DNA of 64,000 nucleotides from Novibacillus thermophilus (GTDB taxonomy: Bacteria; Bacillota; Bacilli; Thermoactinomycetales; Novibacillaceae): positions 1,364,001-1,428,000 of the forward strand of contig NZ_CP019699.1 in the NCBI RefSeq assembly GCF_002005165.1, written 5' to 3'. Positions 11,060 through 20,489 of this stretch are shown in pieces. The notes under the pieces are model-generated. The model was not told the DNA's origin. It did not search any database and saw nothing but the letters and a program-made list of their open reading frames with translations. The translations under genes and the position numbers were made by a program. How positions within the stretch are numbered: position 1 is the stretch's first letter; every line of letters starts with the position of its first letter.

Positions 11060-11939
11060 ACCTTTGCTGTTCGCCCTCGCGTACCGCATGCTGGGGAGCG
11101 TGATGGACGCCGAGGACATAGTACAGGAAGCGTTCGTGTCGTTAGAAAAAAAGCCCCTTGATCACGTTCAACATGTTAAAGCGTATTTGTGTAAAATCGT
11201 CACCAACCGCTGTATCGATCAGTTGAAGTCCGCAAGACAGCGGCGTGAAACGTACGTCGGACCGTGGTTGCCAGAGCCGTTCGTGACTGACGGGGACATT
11301 CTCGGTTCTGGGGAAGATCCTGTTCGACAATACGAGGTGAAAGAGTCGCTCTCGACGGCTTATTTGCTTTTACTGCAGCAGCTGTCGTGGACTGAGCGCG
11401 CTGTATTTCTGCTGCGGGAGGCACTCCAGTTCGACTACAGTGAGATCGCGGAAATCGTCGGGAAGAGCAGTGCCAATTGTCGGCAAATTTTTCACCGTGC
11501 CAAACGGAGTATTAGTGGTAACGCGAATCAAAAGGTGGCCGCACGAGGAAAAACGACGGCACTTGTCGAGCAATTCATTACTGCCATTCTGAACGGCAAT
11601 GTCGATAAACTGATGCATGTGTTGTCAGAGGACGCCACATTGTACACAGATGGTGGAGGAAAAGTGAGGGCCGCTCGCCGTCCGATCTTCGGTTCGGAAC
11701 GTATTTGTCGCTTTTTCACCGGAATTGTCTCAACGATTCCCGCAAATTTCTCCTACCGCTTGTGCCTGGTGAACGGTGGGCCCGGAATTGCGGCATACGT
11801 AGGCGGAGACCCTTTCGCTTGCCTGTCCTTTCGCTTTGGGAACGGGACGATTTCCGACATTTACATCGTAGTGAACCCGGAGAAATTGCAACACCTGAAC
11901 GACACGATGGGGATACGGTCAGTAGAGCGGGAAACATAA
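11028..11939 (+). CDS. ECF41-family RNA polymerase sigma factor with fused SnoaL-like C-terminal domain
   Basis: Extracytoplasmic-function sigma factor of 303 residues. Sigma region 2 is at about 5-70 (LAYRMLGSVMDAEDIVQEAF) and region 4 at about 108-162 (LSWTERAVFLLREALQFDYSEIA). A SnoaL-like domain follows, which in this group replaces an anti-sigma factor and tunes activity. Group hallmarks are all present: WLPEP at 80-84 in the linker, DGGGK at 208-212, and NPEKL at 283-287. GTG 11028 follows GGGGAGG inside the end of the oxidoreductase gene. No anti-sigma gene is nearby, as usual for ECF41. The signal sensed by the C-terminal domain is unknown. Confidence 0.92.
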   Translation: METEELYTTYKPLLFALAYRMLGSVMDAEDIVQEAFVSLEKKPLDHVQHVKAYLCKIVTNRCIDQLKSARQRRETYVGPWLPEPFVTDGDILGSGEDPVRQYEVKESLSTAYLLLLQQLSWTERAVFLLREALQFDYSEIAEIVGKSSANCRQIFHRAKRSISGNANQKVAARGKTTALVEQFITAILNGNVDKLMHVLSEDATLYTDGGGKVRAARRPIFGSERICRFFTGIVSTIPANFSYRLCLVNGGPGIAAYVGGDPFACLSFRFGNGTISDIYIVVNPEKLQHLNDTMGIRSVERET

Positions 11940-11978
11940 AAAAACGTTTTGTTGTCTGTTTGGGTGAAGGGAGCACGC

Positions 11979-12023
11979 ATCGGTGGAGCAAAGCGGTTCG
12001 TTTTTTCTCCGCCGATTTTTCTT
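11979..12023 (+). terminator. Terminator after ECF41 operon
   Basis: ATCGGTGGAG (11979-11988) pairs with CTCCGCCGAT (12007-12016), with one G-T pair, and is followed by TTTTTCTT. The loop is long (18 bases). Confidence 0.6.
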
Positions 12024-12033
12024 AAGGGACGCC

Positions 12034-12518
12034 CTAGACGGCCCCATTTTTTGAGTAACGTTCTGTCAACCACTGTCGGGTAAAATCAACGACTTTACGT
12101 TGATCGAACAGTTTCGCAGTGGCCGATCCGACAGGACCGGTCGTGAATTATTTTGCTCTTCAAACGCCCTTCCGATTTGCTCAAATTCTTCTTCGTTTAG
12201 TTCAATGTCTTCATATCGCTTTCCAATATCCGCTGTCCGTTTTCCAGGACAGGTGCGCCGGTCGTCACTGTTGGTCTCACTCGAGCGCGGTATTCGGCGA
12301 GGTGAAAGGACGTGTTGCTGTCGTGGCCGACACCGAGCCGTAACACAGACCCGTTTAGGTCGTATAATCGGGCTAAGGGAGATAAACCGGCATCGAGGGC
12401 ATGGTGAAGAATTATAGCTGCGCATTACACCTGGAAAAGAGCGAAACGTTTCAGCTACGGCCCCCATCGTTTGACATACAGGGAGATGGCGTCTATCATT
12501 CGCATCAAAGCCATTCAA
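12034..12518 (-). pseudogene. Decayed aminoglycoside 3-N-acetyltransferase (AAC(3)/YokD-like) relic
   Basis: Read on the minus strand, pieces of one AAC(3) family protein appear in family order but in three frames. They are TMGAVAETFRSFPGVMRSY, then LDAGLSPLARLYDLNG with LRLGVGHDSNTSFHLAEYRA, then KRYEDIELNEEEFEQIGRAF, then VGSATAKLFDQRKVVDF and a stop at 12034. The N-terminal third, about 100 residues with the acetyl-CoA region, is missing, and about 20-25 residues between RSY and LDAG have been lost. These losses cannot be mended by single bases, so unlike the frameshifted genes elsewhere in the window this is a real pseudogene. It fills most of the 689-base gap between the sigma gene and maf and probably encodes nothing. 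Confidence 0.8.
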
Positions 12519-12628
12519 AGGAGATAGCCAAGACTTCAGCTCACATTGAGACTACAGTTCCGTTTCCTTTTTCGCTCGGAATGCGAGACCGCACGAAGTT
12601 TGGCAAAAATAAACTGTAAGGTGATCAC

Positions 12629-13231
12629 ATGTTACAACCGCATGAACGCCGTCTCGTATTAGCGTCCTCTTCACCGCGCCGTAAGCAGCTGATGGGTTTG
12701 TTGGGATTGCCTTACGATGTTGTCGTCAAGCCCGTCGATGAGCAGATTGCGCCTGGCGTGAGTCCGGAGGAAGCTGTGCGGGAACTTGCGCTACGTAAAG
12801 CCCGGGCGGCGGTCAAGGACGTCCGTGAATCGAATCAGGACGCTGTCGTGATAGGTGCGGATACCGTTGTTGTGTTGGACGGGCACATACTGGGAAAGCC
12901 GCGAGACGAACAGGACGCTTTCCACATGCTTTGCGCCCTGCAAGGGAAGACGCACCAAGTTTACAGCGGCGTTACGTGCATCGATGCCGTAACGGGGAAG
13001 ACAGTCGTCGATCACTGCGCGACTGCCGTCACTTTTAAGCCGTTGACTGAAAGTCAGATAATGCGCTACATCCAAACCGGTGAGCCTAAGGACAAAGCAG
13101 GAGCGTACGGCATCCAGGGCCGGGGGGCGGTCATCGTCGAAAAAATGGAAGGAGACTACTTCAACGTGGTGGGCTTGCCGTTGTCACGGTTGAACGACAT
13201 GTTACGCGATTTCGGGTTTGATGTGATCTGA
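12629..13231 (+). CDS. maf: Maf-family nucleotide pyrophosphatase
   Basis: Hydrolyses non-canonical or modified nucleoside triphosphates (dTTP/UTP-type activity in the family) and has been linked to septum formation. It is 200 residues. The N-terminal signature LVLASSSPRRKQLM is at residues 9-22, followed by VIGADTVVVLDGHILGKP and, near the end, DKAGAYGIQGRGAVIVEKMEGDYFNVVGLP (given here only as a span of about residues 152-181). ATG 12629 follows AAGGTGAT. In many Bacillales maf lies near radC and mreBCD; here it stands alone, between the aac(3) relic and guaD, which converges on it with only 3 bases between the stops. Confidence 0.95.
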   Translation: MLQPHERRLVLASSSPRRKQLMGLLGLPYDVVVKPVDEQIAPGVSPEEAVRELALRKARAAVKDVRESNQDAVVIGADTVVVLDGHILGKPRDEQDAFHMLCALQGKTHQVYSGVTCIDAVTGKTVVDHCATAVTFKPLTESQIMRYIQTGEPKDKAGAYGIQGRGAVIVEKMEGDYFNVVGLPLSRLNDMLRDFGFDVI

Positions 13232-13234
13232 CGA

Positions 13235-13693
13235 TCAGTTGCGGTTTAACTCACGCCATAAATCAAAGGGATTCATTTCTGGATGTTCGTTCGCCACTTT
13301 TTCCATCGCAATGGCGCGCTCGTTTGCCGGGAGAGCCAGCTGCTTGTAGATGTAGGCAGACCCGAGTTCACTTTCGGAAGGGTCTTTCGGATAAGCGTAG
13401 TAGACCGTTTGACACTGCGCCCAGTATATAGCGGCCAAGCACATCGGGCACGGCTCGCCGCTCGCATATATGTCACAGTCCGACAGATCAGTCCGGTTTA
13501 ACCGTCTGCAGGCCTCGCGAATGGCCTGTATTTCGGCATGGGCTGTCGGATCGTTCGCGGCCTTCACGTCATTAACGCCAGTGCCGACGATCTCGCCGTC
13601 TTTCACGACAACAGCTCCGTAAGGCTCTCCTTTTTTCTGTACGTTCTCGTAAGCTAACGCAATCGCCTTTTGCATGAACTCCTGCTTCACCAT
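13235..13693 (-). CDS. guaD: Guanine deaminase (cytidine deaminase fold)
   Basis: Zinc enzyme deaminating guanine to xanthine in purine salvage. It is 152 residues, close to the 156 of B. subtilis GuaD. Zinc and catalytic residues are visible: H52-A-E54 in NDPTAHAEIQAIREAC, and C82/C85 in GEPCPMCLAAIYWA. The C-terminal FDLWRELN also resembles GuaD. A tRNA adenosine deaminase (TadA) shares the fold, but the IYWA after the second cysteine and the C-terminal part favour GuaD. GAGGTGAT lies directly before ATG 13693; the GTG one codon later has better spacing and could be the true start. Confidence 0.87.
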   Translation of the reverse strand: MVKQEFMQKAIALAYENVQKKGEPYGAVVVKDGEIVGTGVNDVKAANDPTAHAEIQAIREACRRLNRTDLSDCDIYASGEPCPMCLAAIYWAQCQTVYYAYPKDPSESELGSAYIYKQLALPANERAIAMEKVANEHPEMNPFDLWRELNRN

Positions 13694-13882
13694 GTATCAC
13701 CTCATCCGTTCAAGTTTACATCGAGTGCAAAAGTTAAGAAAAGGAGTGGATTTTCGATCTTTATCAGTGAAGTTGAGGCACTCTGTACGAAAACGTATTT
13801 AGCAACATGAACAAGCATAGCTGCCAACTGTGTCATCATGAGTCATGGTAAGTTATGCGATGTCATTAGTTTTCTGTGAGAT

Positions 13883-13911
13883 TAAAAGTCCGCCCATGCG
13901 TTCTGGGCGGA
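13883..13911 (-). terminator. Terminator of the antiporter gene
   Basis: On the minus strand TCCGCCCA (13911-13904), a 7-base loop, then TGGGCGGA (13896-13889), followed by CTTTTAAT. The 8-bp stem begins 8 bases after the antiporter stop. Confidence 0.75.
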
Positions 13912-13918
13912 AATGGAT

Positions 13919-15157
13919 TTAAGCACCGACAGACGTTTTGACAGTATCGGTTTCTCCTTTTTCTTTCAAGAACAGTTTTATCAGTGGAGGCGTGACAAGT
14001 GTAGACGCGATGACCACAATCAAGGCTGCACTAAACAAGTCGTTGCTAATAATGCCGCGCTCAATGCCAATCATGGCAATGATCAACCCCACTTCACCGC
14101 GGGCGACCATGCCGGCCCCTACCACTAACGAGCTCTTCGTGTTAAATTTGGCGACTTTCCCTCCCAGCGCACAACCGATTACTTTACAGAGGATCGCGAC
14201 AATAGCTAACAGTACGCTAAACCAGATAATCTCTGGATTGATCTCCCTAAAGTTGGCGACAAGCCCGATATTGGCAAAGAAGAGGGGGACAAAAAAGGGA
14301 TAGCTGAAGGCCTCCACTTTGTGAGTCATCTCTTCCCGGTGGGGGGTTAAACTTAACATTAACCCGCACACGTAAGAGCCCACAATGCCTGCCACCCCAA
14401 ACAGTTCACCCATGTAGGCGAACAGTAAAGCCACGATGACCGCAAAGGCCAGCAGCGTTTGAGAGACTTGAAAACGTTGGACAAATTTAAGTAAAGCGGG
14501 CAAAACGTAGTAGCCGATCAACACGGCGACGACAAAGAAAACTGCGATTTTGGCGACGAGAACGCCTAAATCGCCTATTCCGCCGGCTCCGGCTGAACCG
14601 CCTGCCGTTAAACCGAGTACGGCAGACAGAATAATGATGCCTAGGACATCGTCTAAAACGGCGGCTCCCAAAATTGTTGTTCCCTCTCTAGACTTTAATT
14701 TCCCAAGTTCGCGCAACGTCTGAACAGAGATGCTGACGCTTGTGGCCACTAACAGAGTCCCGACGTAGACGGCAACTGTCGTTTCAAATCCAAATAACAT
14801 GGATAACCCCAACCCTCCGAGGAAGGGAAGGACGACGCCGCCGATCGCCACTGTCGTTGCGGCAAAGGCGTTTTTCTTAAATTCTTGCAGATCTGTTTCT
14901 AAACCCGCTAGAAACATGAGGAGAATAACCCCGATTTCTGCCAACTCACTGATTAACGGGTTAGGGTGAATCAGGTTTAAAACTGTGGGACCTAGTAAAA
15001 TCCCGACCAGCAACTTTCCAAATACAGAAGGCTGTCCAATTTTAGTACTCAAGTGTCCCAGCAGTTTCACCGCAAAGACGATAAGTGCGAGCTCAAACAG
15101 AAAGTAAAAACTGCTTGCCTCTTCTACTGAGTTGACAATTGATTCCCAAAAATTCAT
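13919..15157 (-). CDS. Monovalent cation:proton antiporter, CPA2 family
   Basis: Membrane protein of 412 residues, almost all hydrophobic, with 12 or so predicted spans typical of KefB/NapA-like exchangers. It starts LFELALIVFAVKLLGHLSTK and shows the CPA2 core sequences GKLLVGILLGPTVL near 48-61 and AVLDDVLGIIILSAVLG near 165. It lacks a C-terminal TrkA-N/RCK domain, so it would be regulated by partners or not at all by nucleotides. It probably exchanges K+ or Na+ for H+ in pH or osmotic control. The ATG at 15157 has no Shine-Dalgarno sequence at normal distance: AGGAGGA lies 31 bases upstream, separated from it by a hairpin. Confidence 0.88.
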   Translation of the reverse strand: MNFWESIVNSVEEASSFYFLFELALIVFAVKLLGHLSTKIGQPSVFGKLLVGILLGPTVLNLIHPNPLISELAEIGVILLMFLAGLETDLQEFKKNAFAATTVAIGGVVLPFLGGLGLSMLFGFETTVAVYVGTLLVATSVSISVQTLRELGKLKSREGTTILGAAVLDDVLGIIILSAVLGLTAGGSAGAGGIGDLGVLVAKIAVFFVVAVLIGYYVLPALLKFVQRFQVSQTLLAFAVIVALLFAYMGELFGVAGIVGSYVCGLMLSLTPHREEMTHKVEAFSYPFFVPLFFANIGLVANFREINPEIIWFSVLLAIVAILCKVIGCALGGKVAKFNTKSSLVVGAGMVARGEVGLIIAMIGIERGIISNDLFSAALIVVIASTLVTPPLIKLFLKEKGETDTVKTSVGA

Positions 15158-15522
15158 AAAATTGCGCGTTAAGGCAAAACCCTAACGTCCTCCTCTCTAC
15201 GATTTCTCCGATTGACAACAAGACCCTTGCTAAAAAATGGTGGTTGGAAAATGCGGCGTGGGGCGATGACGCGACACTACCGTGGATTCCCAATTCGAAG
15301 GAAGGGCGTACCTTCGTGAAACGGGGAGGTACACTCCTCATTTAGTCATGCGGCGAGAGCCGTTGAAAACGCCGCCAGGTGCTAGCGAAAAAACGACGGT
15401 ACCGGCGTCAATGACAAAGTGATCCATCCGTTTAAACGGGCAAGGGCCTAGATCTTTGCCACATTTATTCTAACATATGGTCTAAAAGATTTACTAGTAG
15501 GCTTTGAGGGTCGAGCTGTTTT
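15158..15522 (-). promoter_or_regulatory. Long leader between rqcH and the antiporter gene
   Basis: This 365-base stretch has no convincing gene. On the minus strand it has an extended -10-like TGTTAGAAT (15475-15467), about 310 bases before the antiporter ATG. Inside are GCGGCG/CGCCGC arms near 15370 and 15350 and GTACCT/AGGTAC arms near 15310 and 15330. A structured 5' leader is plausible. I looked for the cyclic-di-AMP (ydaO) riboswitch core, which controls similar transporters, and could not match it. Confidence 0.4.
15167..15194 (-). promoter_or_regulatory. Shine-Dalgarno sequence and hairpin before the antiporter start
   Basis: Minus strand: AGGAGGA (15194-15188), directly followed by CGTTAGG (15187-15181), a 6-base loop and CCTTAACG (15174-15167), then 9 bases to the ATG. 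The stem has one bulged T. Linear spacing is about 31 bases, but folding the hairpin brings the ribosome site to an effective distance of about 9-10 bases. No alternative in-frame start lies between. Confidence 0.6.
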
Positions 15523-17243
15523 TCACTTTCTTTCAAACCGCAGTTTGCGAATGAACGATTCATCCGGCGTTACGTACAACGTTTTGTGGTTGTCGTAAAT
15601 GACGTAGCCTGGCTTCGCTCCTTTCGGTTTCCGCACGTGTTTGATCAGCGTGTAGTCGACTGGGACTTGGGCGGATGTGCGCCCTTTACTGAAGTAGGCG
15701 GCGATTTGCGCTGCTTCACGAAGCGTTCTCTCCCCAAAGTCACGGCCCCGAATGACGACGTGAGAACCGGGAATGTCTTTCGTATGCAGCCACGTGTCGT
15801 GGCTGTTGGCCAAGCGGCTGGTCAAATAGTCGTTTTGCCGGTTGTTGCGCCCGATGTAAATCGGCACTCCTTCACTCGACGTCGTTACTGTCAATTGGGG
15901 CTTTGCCTGACGCGTTTCCCTGCGAGCCTTGGCCGTTTTTTGTTTGCGGACGTAACCTTCTCGCTCTAACTCTTCGCGGATGTCTGCCACATCTTCCAGA
16001 TCGGCGTCTTCCAACTGCTGCAATACGGTGGCCAAATATCTGTTTTCTTCCGCAGTTTTACGCGATTGTTCTTGGATGTGGAGACGGCTCGCTTTTGCTT
16101 TTTGGTACTTTTTGAAATAGCGTTGCGCGTTTTCTGCCGGTGAACGATTTGGGTCCAGCGGTATGGTCACCACTTCGCCTTGCGCGTCATAGTAGTTCAC
16201 GACCTCAATTTTTTTGTCTCCCGGCTTTACTTGATGCATGTAGGCGGTTAACAGCTCCCCGTACAGCCGGTAACGGTCAGCTTTTTCTGTATCGCGCCAC
16301 TCCCTCTCGAGCTTCTTCATTTTTTTCTCGTTTTTTTTGAGGGCGGTCTGTACAAGGCGCGTCAAATCGTGAACGCGGTTGCGCACGGCGTCGCGTTCGG
16401 CCTTTCCTTCGTAAAACGCGGCGACGCAGTCGTGCATGCGTCGGAATGAGTGCCTTTCCCCCTCTACGTAGGTTAGAGGAAAGGCGGCGAAACGTTCCTT
16501 TTCAGCCCCGTAGACGATAGTCGGTTCAAAACGGTAGTTTCGCACGCACTCCATGATGGAGTGAAACGCCTGCCAGTAAGCGGAACGGGAGCCGATTCCC
16601 GCTCGGTGGACAATTTCTTTGGCGAGGGTGGGGCCTATGCCGTCAAAAAGCTGAACTAATTGTTTGTCTAAACGCCCTTGGTTGAAATTGAGCAAAGCGA
16701 GAAACATGTCCTCATCTACGGAGAGAGGGTTCCGCTTTCCTTGTTCTGGCGGCCGTTTGTACGTTGCGCCTGGCACAATCTGCCGGAAGCGGCTGACGGC
16801 TGGCGTGACTCGGCGGATGCCGTCGAAGACGCGTCTGTCTTCCGGGTTGATTAACACGATGTTACTGTGGCGCCCCATCAATTCCACGACAATGCGGCGA
16901 GTGACGATATCACCCAATTCATCACGCGTTTCGACGTCGATGAACAGGATGCGTTCCAAACCGACTTGTCCGAAGTTGCGAATAAATCCCCTTCCACGTG
17001 TTTGCGCAACAACATGCAAAACATCGGCGGCTCGAGCGGGTTTTGGTACGTCTGCTGTGTCAGGTGCACTCTGGCGTAAACCGGGTGCGCTGAGAGCAGC
17101 AGCCGCCAGTTGTGTCCGTTCGCGCGAATGTGCAGAACGATGTCCGTCTCGCTCGGTTGATAAATTTTCGTAATGCGTCCCCCGCTGAGGAGCTGGTCAC
17201 TTTCTCGCGTCAACGCTCGGGTTACAATCCCGTCGATAGCCAT
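15523..17243 (-). CDS. rqcH: Ribosome quality control protein RqcH (NFACT / fibronectin-binding protein A-like; one apparent frameshift)
   Basis: Bacterial Rqc2/NEMF homologue. It binds stalled 50S subunits with peptidyl-tRNA and directs alanine tailing for degradation; older names are YloA and FbpA. The start ATG (17243) follows GAGGTGATTCC. The first 97 or so residues ([15 protein letters not shown] to LLRKHVEG) and the rest ([14 protein letters not shown] onward) are in different frames. One added G in the minus-strand GGGG at 16991-16988 joins them, giving 573 residues, the family length. Seen: NFACT-N at the start, a coiled coil around residues 270-400 ([14 protein letters not shown]), and NFACT-R near 450-540 with [18 protein letters not shown]. 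It is divergent from the P-type ATPase gene, its usual neighbour. Confidence 0.93.
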
Positions 17244-17268
17244 CGGAATCACCTCAAATTCATTTCCC

Positions 17269-17277
17269 AGTATACCA
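17269..17277 (-). promoter_or_regulatory. Extended -10 promoter element before rqcH
   Basis: The minus strand reads TGGTATACT, i.e. TGn followed by TATACT, about 30 bases before the rqcH start. The -35 region is weak, as usual for extended -10 promoters. Confidence 0.4.
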
Positions 17278-17555
17278 CATCCCCCTTTTAGAATAGGCCA
17301 TTGAGCCGTTTGCGTCACTGGCGGCGGAACGGAATGTCGTATCACGCGGTACGAGGCAGGGGATGTCTTAAAACTCTCCTCTTCCGCTACGAAGGACGCC
17401 TTCATCTGCTGAGACCTGAGGTTGGCGGCAGCATAGCCGTAGAGGGGCAACACTGACCTTGTATTGATCTCTTTTTCAGCAACGAAGTGGGATATTTACT
17501 GGCTTGTCTGAATATGGTTAGGATGAACACTTTATTGGACAAAGGAGGGGACAGT
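17278..17555. other. Intergenic region between divergent rqcH and ATPase genes
   Basis: About 280 bases without a supported gene. Open frames on the minus strand here are upstream extensions of the rqcH frame and have no family resemblance. I see no clear -35/-10 pair for the ATPase gene; the AAAGGAGGGG ribosome site at 17541 marks its start. Confidence 0.4.
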
Positions 17556-20290
17556 TTGTCGGTTTCACATGAGTGGCACCGTCTGACGAAAGACGATATA
17601 ACACAACTGTTAAACGTGGACCCAGGAAAGGGATTGAGTGAGGCGGAAGCTCGTCACCGCAAGGGAAAGATCGGTGAAAACCGGCTGATGGAAGGAAAAC
17701 GCATTTCCCCGTACGTTTTGTTCTTAAACCAGTTTAAAGACTTTATGGTTCTCGTATTGCTCGTCGCGACACTTATTTCCGGTTTGCTCGGCGAGTATCT
17801 GGACGCGATTACGATTATCGCCATTGTGGTGATGAATGCGATTCTCGGCTTCGTTCAAGAGTACAGAGCCGAGAAGTCCCTCACGGCGTTAAAAGAGTTG
17901 GCTTCTCCTGAGGCGACGGTGCTGAGAGACGGGAAGTGGCGGCGAATTCGTGCCGTCGATCTCGTTCCCGGCGACATTGTCTCCCTTGAGAGCGGCGACC
18001 GCATCCCGGCGGATGTTCGATTTTTGGAGACATACAATTTTCAGGCGGAAGAATCGGCCCTCACCGGAGAATCCGTTCCCGTAGAGAAACACTGTAAAAC
18101 GATCGACAGTGATGAGATCTCGCTGGGAGACAAACACAACATGGGATTCATGGGCACGATGGCCGTCGGGGGAAAAGCGGTTGCCGCCGTCGTGGCGACA
18201 GGCATGCAGACAGAAATGGGGAAGATCGCCGACCTCATCGATTCGGCCGAACAGATGCAAACGCCATTGCAGCTGAAACTGGAACAGTTAGGGAAAGTGC
18301 TCATCGGTGTTGCGCTGTTCTTGACGGCCGTCGTCGTCGTGACCGGGATTATGCACGGACACGACGCGTACAAAATGTTCTTGGCCGGTGTCAGTTTGGC
18401 CGTGGCAGCGATACCGGAAGGTCTGCCAGCCATTGTCACCATTGCGTTAGCCCTCGGCGTCCAACGCATGATTAAGCGCAAAGCGATCGTCCGCAAGCTC
18501 CCGTCTGTGGAGACCCTCGGGTGTGCGACTGTGATCTGTTCGGACAAAACGGGAACGCTGACACAGAACAAAATGACCGTCAAACAGCTGTGGACAGGCG
18601 GCACAGCGTTAACCGTGAGCGGCGAAGGGTATCAACCGGAAGGACGGTTTATGCTGAATGAGCAAACGGTGGACTTGCGCCGTTATGCCGACGTTCGCCG
18701 CATGTTGCAGATCGGCGTCCTGTGCAACAACGCCCGTCTGGTCAAACAGAGGAAAAAGGGGAAGCTGTTCGCTAAAGACGAGTGGACGATTGAAGGAGAC
18801 CCGACAGAAGGTGCGCTACTCGTCGTCGGAGCGAAGGCCGGATGGTATGCCAATACACTGTCGCAAAAATGGAAGCGCGTGGAAGAAATTCCTTTCGATT
18901 CAGAGCGAAAGCGGATGTCGGTCATGCTTCAGTCTGAAGACGGCAAAACGGTCATTTATACGAAAGGTGCCCCGACGTGCTGCTGGATCACTGCTCGCAC
19001 ATCTTGTGGAACGGCCAGGTTCGCATGCTGACGCCACAATTGAAACAGCAAGTGTTGCGCCAAAATGAGACGTTGGCCGGTCTGGCCCTCCGCAATCTCG
19101 CATTTGCGTACCGCGAAGTGAAGGAAACGGCAAGACACAGTTTGGAGCAGATGGAGAAGGAGCTCGTGTTTGTCGGGCTGATGGGAATGATGGACCCGCC
19201 GCGCGAAGAAGTGAAAGAGTCGATTAAAACGTGTGATGAAGCCGGCATCAAAACAGTTATGATCACGGGCGACCACCAGTCCACCGCTGTCGCCATTGCC
19301 CGTCAGTTGGGCATACTGCCCCGGCACGGGGAGGTGATGAACGGAAGGGAATTGGCACGCTTGTCGCCGGAAGAACTGGAGCGTCGAGTCGACAACATTT
19401 ACGTGTACGCGCGGGTTTCCCCCGAGCACAAACTGAAAATTGTGCAGGCGCTGCAGGCGCGCGGTGAAGTGGTGGCGATGACGGGAGACGGCGTCAACGA
19501 CGCACCGGCGATTAAAGCCGCCGATATTGGCATCGCCATGGGCATTTCCGGGACAGACGTCTCCAAAGAAGCGTCGTCCCTCGTGCTAAGCGACGACAAC
19601 TTTGCGACAATTGTCGCTGCAGTGGAAGAAGGGCGCGGCATTTACGACAACATTCGGAAATTCATTCGCTACTTGCTGGCCAGCAACGTCGGAGAGATAT
19701 TGGTCATGTTTTTTGCCATGCTGTTGGCCATGCCCCTTCCCCTCGTCCCTATCCAAATTTTGTGGGTGAATCTCGTCACCGACGGTTTACCGGCCATGGC
19801 CCTCGGCGTTGATCCCCAAGAGGGTGACACGATGAAGCGGCGCCCGCGAAACAGTCGAGAGAACGTATTCGCCCGAGGTTTGGGGTGGAAAATCCTGAGT
19901 CGCGGGTTGTTGATCGGCGTCTGTACATTAGGGGCGTTTTGGCTGACGTATCAGCAAAACCCGGACGATCTCGCACGCGCTCAAACGGTGGCTTTTTCGA
20001 CCTTGGTCATCGCCCAACTCATCCACGTGTTTGACTGTCGCAGTGAAATATCTGTCTTTCACCGCAACATCTTTGAAAACGCGTATCTCGTACTTGCCGT
20101 TATCTCGTCTCTGTTGCTCCTCCTCGTCGTCATCTACTACGAACCGTTACAACCGATCTTCCGCACTGTGGGGGTTGGATTCCGCGAGTGGTGTCTCATC
20201 TTAGTGATGGCAGGCATTCCCACTTTTGTTGCCGGTATTTTCCCGAAGGTGATGTTTGACCACCGCCGCAGAAGAGCGCTGCCTCAGTAA
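17556..20290 (+). CDS. Cation-translocating P-type ATPase, SERCA/PMR1 calcium type (one apparent frameshift)
   Basis: Membrane ATPase that exports cations, most likely Ca2+, homologous to B. subtilis YloB. I start at TTG 17556 behind AAAGGAGGGG; the frame also has ATG 17523, with no ribosome site. The frame breaks after IYTKGAP; one C added to the CCCC run at 18970-18973 gives DVLLDHCSHIL and a 911-residue protein. Seen in order: an N-terminal cation ATPase domain, the actuator TGES, the M4 motif AIPEGLPAIV, phosphorylation site CSDKTGTLTQNKMT, the hinge TGDGVNDAPAIKAADIGIAM, and M6 PIQILWVNLVTDGLPAMALG whose N and D are calcium ligands. An intrinsic terminator follows. Confidence 0.92.
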
Positions 20291-20312
20291 AAGAGAAATA
20301 TCTCGTTTCCAA

Positions 20313-20346
20313 AAACTCTGCCCGGAAAGCGGCAGGGTTTTTGTTT
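20313..20346 (+). terminator. Intrinsic terminator after P-type ATPase gene
   Basis: AAACTCTGCC (20313-20322), loop CGGAAAGC, GGCAGGGTTT (20331-20340) with one G-T pair, followed by TTGTTT. Confidence 0.85.
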
Positions 20347-20489
20347 GAACCAGTCTCAAGTTTAGGACGAACAGTCTCACCTTTGAAAGCAGAGGAGCGC
20401 GCATCGTTCTATTTTGTGATAGAATAAAAAAGGTTTAAGAGACGGGTTCCTTCATCCGTGTAGGACGTGTAGGAAAGGATGTGTTTCTC

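Noticed and set aside
12100-12417. Plus-strand frames between the ECF41 gene and maf
   Set aside because: They are antisense to the aac(3) relic, and the amino-acid composition is that of a shadow frame.
15158-15470. Cyclic-di-AMP (ydaO/yuaA) riboswitch before the antiporter gene
   Set aside because: Some pieces (GGCGG, CTCGCC) looked suggestive, but the ordered conserved core could not be found on the minus strand.
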